This document shows positions 13,150-14,958 of a stretch of 14,958 nucleotides of DNA, one piece after another (the stretch's first letter is position 1; every line of letters begins with the position of its first letter). Source of the stretch: an uncultured Ruminococcus sp. (GTDB taxonomy: Bacteria > Bacillota > Clostridia > Oscillospirales > Ruminococcaceae); the NCBI GenBank assembly GCA_945835085.1, contig CAMAIG010000010.1, positions 1-14,958 on the forward strand. Direction: 5' to 3'. The notes beneath the pieces are model-generated. The model was not told where the DNA came from, searched no databases, and saw only the letters and a list, made by a program, of their open reading frames with translations. The translations under genes were made by a program, and so were the position numbers.

Positions 13150-13986
13150 TCACTTTTCCTGCATAAGCCTGTGCATATCGCTTATGATCTCAGCAATATC
13201 CTCGTCCCTGTACTGTGCCCCGCTCCAGATCTCGTGAGCCACAGCCGCCTGCCAGACAAGCATAGCCATGCCGCCGCAGGTCTTGATGCCGTGAGCCTCG
13301 GCTGTCTGCATGAGCCTGGTTTTTTCGGGATTGTAGATAACATCAAAGACAAAGCCGCACCTTGCGATTATCTCCTCGGAAACGGGGCAGGCGTCGGTCT
13401 TGGGGAACATTCCCACGGGAGATGCATTTATAAGCACATCAAAGCTGCCTGTTATCTCATCGGGGTGAACAACGGTTATCTTAGCGTCAATGCCGTTAGC
13501 GGCAGCATATTCCCTCACAGGCTCCACAGTGTCCTCAAAGCCTTCGGGAACCGAAACCGTAAGCTCGGCGCCGTGACGAATGCATTCAATAGCGATCATT
13601 CTTCCAACGCCGCCGCAGCCGCACTGGAGCACCCTTCCGCCCAGATCTGCTCCCGCCGCCTCAATTGATCTGAGGAAGCCGTCGCAGTCTGTGTTTGCGC
13701 CGATATATTTTCCGTCCTTTTTAACAACGCAGTTAACGGAATTGTACCGCTTAGCGGAATCCGCAAGCTCGTCAATATATTTTATTATCTCCACCTTGTG
13801 AGGAATGGTGATGTTAAAGCCGTCAAGAGCCAGAACATCTTCTATCCTGTCCCCCAGCTCCTCGGGAGAATATTCCTTTAATGTATAATCGTAATCCGAA
13901 ACCCCGTCCAGCTCAAAAAGCCTTTCATGTATGGGAGGGGACATGGTGTGTTTAAGGGGAAAACCCAGCAGACCGTAATGCTTCAT
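13150..13986 (-). CDS. aroE: Shikimate dehydrogenase
   Basis: AroE reduces 3-dehydroshikimate to shikimate with NADPH in aromatic amino acid synthesis. The 278-residue length is normal. The substrate site shows HTMSPPIH (13-20), NITIPHK with catalytic Lys64 (58-64), NSVN (82-85) and GANTDCDG with Asp100. The nucleotide site shows GCGGVGRM (123-130), and the C-terminal half has INASPVGM (186-193), FDVIYNP and GGMAMLVWQAA. Where E. coli AroE has two serines (SKS), this protein has Thr14 and Ser16, a mild change that keeps a hydroxyl. The ATG has AAAGGA 8 bases upstream. It follows fabD by 64 bases and is nearly joined to the flavin reductase gene. Paralogues such as YdiB or quinate dehydrogenase cannot be ruled out but are less likely. 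Confidence 0.93.
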   Translation of the reverse strand: MKHYGLLGFPLKHTMSPPIHERLFELDGVSDYDYTLKEYSPEELGDRIEDVLALDGFNITIPHKVEIIKYIDELADSAKRYNSVNCVVKKDGKYIGANTDCDGFLRSIEAAGADLGGRVLQCGCGGVGRMIAIECIRHGAELTVSVPEGFEDTVEPVREYAAANGIDAKITVVHPDEITGSFDVLINASPVGMFPKTDACPVSEEIIARCGFVFDVIYNPEKTRLMQTAEAHGIKTCGGMAMLVWQAAVAHEIWSGAQYRDEDIAEIISDMHRLMQEK

Positions 13987-14005
13987 AATAAACTTCCTTT
14001 CAAGT

Positions 14006-14027
14006 TTATACTATTATAATAGTATAA
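14006..14027. repeat. Perfect 22-base palindrome between fabD and aroE
   Basis: The half-site TTATACTATTA is followed exactly by its reverse complement with no loop. It includes TATAAT and TATACT hexamers on both strands, but no convincing -35 lies 16-18 bases away. No T-run follows on the minus strand, so it is not a normal terminator. Dimeric repressor operator, cryptic promoter or chance AT-rich symmetry are all possible. Confidence 0.5.
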
Positions 14028-14050
14028 GAAATAAGCAGCAGATAAAATTA

Positions 14051-14958
14051 TCAGCCAACAGCCTTTTCAAGAGATTCTGCGTCCTGAACATTGACCGCAT
14101 TAACGCCCTTGAGAGTCTTTTTAACAAGACCCGTAAGCACTTTGTTGGGGCCGCACTCAATGAATGTGTCAAAGCCCATTGAGGAAAGCTCCGCAAGCTC
14201 GGAGGTAAATCTGACGGGAGAAACGATATGGCTTGCAAGTCTTTCAGCCATGTTATCCGAATTGTCAAGAGCCTTGCCTGTTATGTTTGACATCATGGTT
14301 ATTTCGGGCATTCTGAATTCGATCTTCTCTGCAGCGGGCTTGAACTCGTCGGCAGCAGGCTGCATGAGCTTTGAATGGAAAGCGGAAGCAACATTGAGCT
14401 TTACGGCTCTTGCGCCCATTCCCGCAAGCACCTCCACCGCAGCCTTAACAGGTCCGTCCTCACCCGCAATAACGGTCTGAACGGAGGAATTGTAGTTAAC
14501 GGGAATAACATAGCCCTCTGTTTCCTCGCAGACCTTCTCGATCTCCTCGGCAGTCTTGCCGATTATCGCATACATAGAGCCGCAGCTGTTGTCAGCCGCC
14601 TTCTGCATAGCCTCGCTTCTTGCCTTAATGAGCCTGAAGCCGTCCTCACGGGATATCATGCCCGTGTAGACCATAGCGGCGTATTCACCGAGAGAGTGAC
14701 CTGCAGCAGCCTCTGCAGTAATGCCGTTGATCCTCAGAGCCTCGGCAGCGCAGAGAGAAACAGCCATGATCGCAGGCTGGGAAATGACAGTCCTTCCCAG
14801 CTCCTCCTCGGAAGCGTTGGCGCACTTATCAAACAGATCGAATCCGAGAACAGCGCTTGCCTCATCGAAAATAGCCTTCAGCTCGGGATATTTTTCAACG
14901 AGAGAAACTCCCATTCCCGCATACTGGGAACCCTGTCCCGAAAATAAAAAAGCAGTTT
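14051..14958 (-). CDS. fabD: Malonyl-CoA:ACP transacylase, extreme N-terminus cut by window edge
   Basis: FabD moves malonyl groups from CoA to acyl carrier protein to feed fatty acid elongation in the cytoplasm. The frame runs past the ATG at 14914 to the right edge and reads TAFLFSGQGSQYAGMG, the normal FabD beginning. That ATG is therefore internal and only a few residues are missing. Of 302 visible codons (the outermost incomplete), the active-site serine is in GHSLGE at about residue 88, the Arg in KARSEAMQ at about 113, and the His in SAFHSKLMQP at about 194. The VNYNSSVQTVIAG stretch is also typical. In Clostridia fabD usually sits in a fab operon, so the rest of such an operon may lie to the right. 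The gene ends with TGA at 14051-14053. Confidence 0.95.
   Translation of the reverse strand, partial: TAFLFSGQGSQYAGMGVSLVEKYPELKAIFDEASAVLGFDLFDKCANASEEELGRTVISQPAIMAVSLCAAEALRINGITAEAAAGHSLGEYAAMVYTGMISREDGFRLIKARSEAMQKAADNSCGSMYAIIGKTAEEIEKVCEETEGYVIPVNYNSSVQTVIAGEDGPVKAAVEVLAGMGARAVKLNVASAFHSKLMQPAADEFKPAAEKIEFRMPEITMMSNITGKALDNSDNMAERLASHIVSPVRFTSELAELSSMGFDTFIECGPNKVLTGLVKKTLKGVNAVNVQDAESLEKAVG

Noticed and set aside
14051..14914. ATG at 14914 as the true start of fabD
   Set aside because: The frame continues upstream with the conserved FabD beginning FLFSGQGSQYAGMG, so this ATG is internal and the gene runs off the window.
1..14958. CRISPR array, tRNA, rRNA, transposase or phage genes
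   Set aside because: I looked for regular direct repeats, clover-leaf tRNA ends and recombinase-type proteins on both strands by eye and saw none; a tool-based scan could not be run.

Overview
All ten genes in this window lie on the minus strand, so the window reads right to left. The DNA suggests a Gram-positive Firmicute of class Clostridia, probably near Ruminococcus/Oscillospiraceae. The grounds are strong AGGAGG-type ribosome sites, TTGACA/TATAAT promoters, TTG starts, an NPGTG-type wall-sorting tail, and an ABC importer neighbourhood with a DUF5696-type protein. This placement is inference from style and gene content; no rRNA or other marker gene is present.

Right end (about 11782-14958): a housekeeping block. 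It holds fabD (cut by the window edge, only a few N-terminal residues missing), aroE, a flavin-reductase-like protein and a TatD-family hydrolase. They are tightly packed except for a 64-base gap between fabD and aroE, which holds a perfect 22-base AT-rich palindrome.

Middle (9659-11574): a stand-alone gene for a 591-residue secreted protein of unrecognised family. It has an acidic, Pro-rich linker and a sortase-like NPGTG/hydrophobic/KKRG tail. An extended -10 promoter and an AGGAGG site precede it and a strong hairpin terminator follows it, so it looks like an abundant surface protein transcribed alone.

Left (1-9551): a six-gene unit with gaps of 3 to 43 bases. In order it encodes (1) an unusually large solute-binding protein with two N-terminal beta-sandwich modules, (2) a MalF-type permease, (3) a MalG-type permease with a long charged N-terminal extension, (4) a secreted six-bladed NHL propeller with TPR-like helices and a C-terminal membrane anchor, (5) a Yip1-family membrane protein, and (6) a large exported DUF5696-like protein with a barrel-like core, cut by the left edge. 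Two tandem sigma-A-type promoters precede it. A LacI-type palindrome sits inside the spacer of the upstream promoter, and a roughly 215-base leader with a hairpin follows the downstream one. No ATPase, regulator or classical glycoside hydrolase is visible. The importer probably borrows a shared MsmX-type ATPase, and the accessory proteins probably capture, process or sense a complex glycan at the cell surface. This cluster is the most interesting part of the window.
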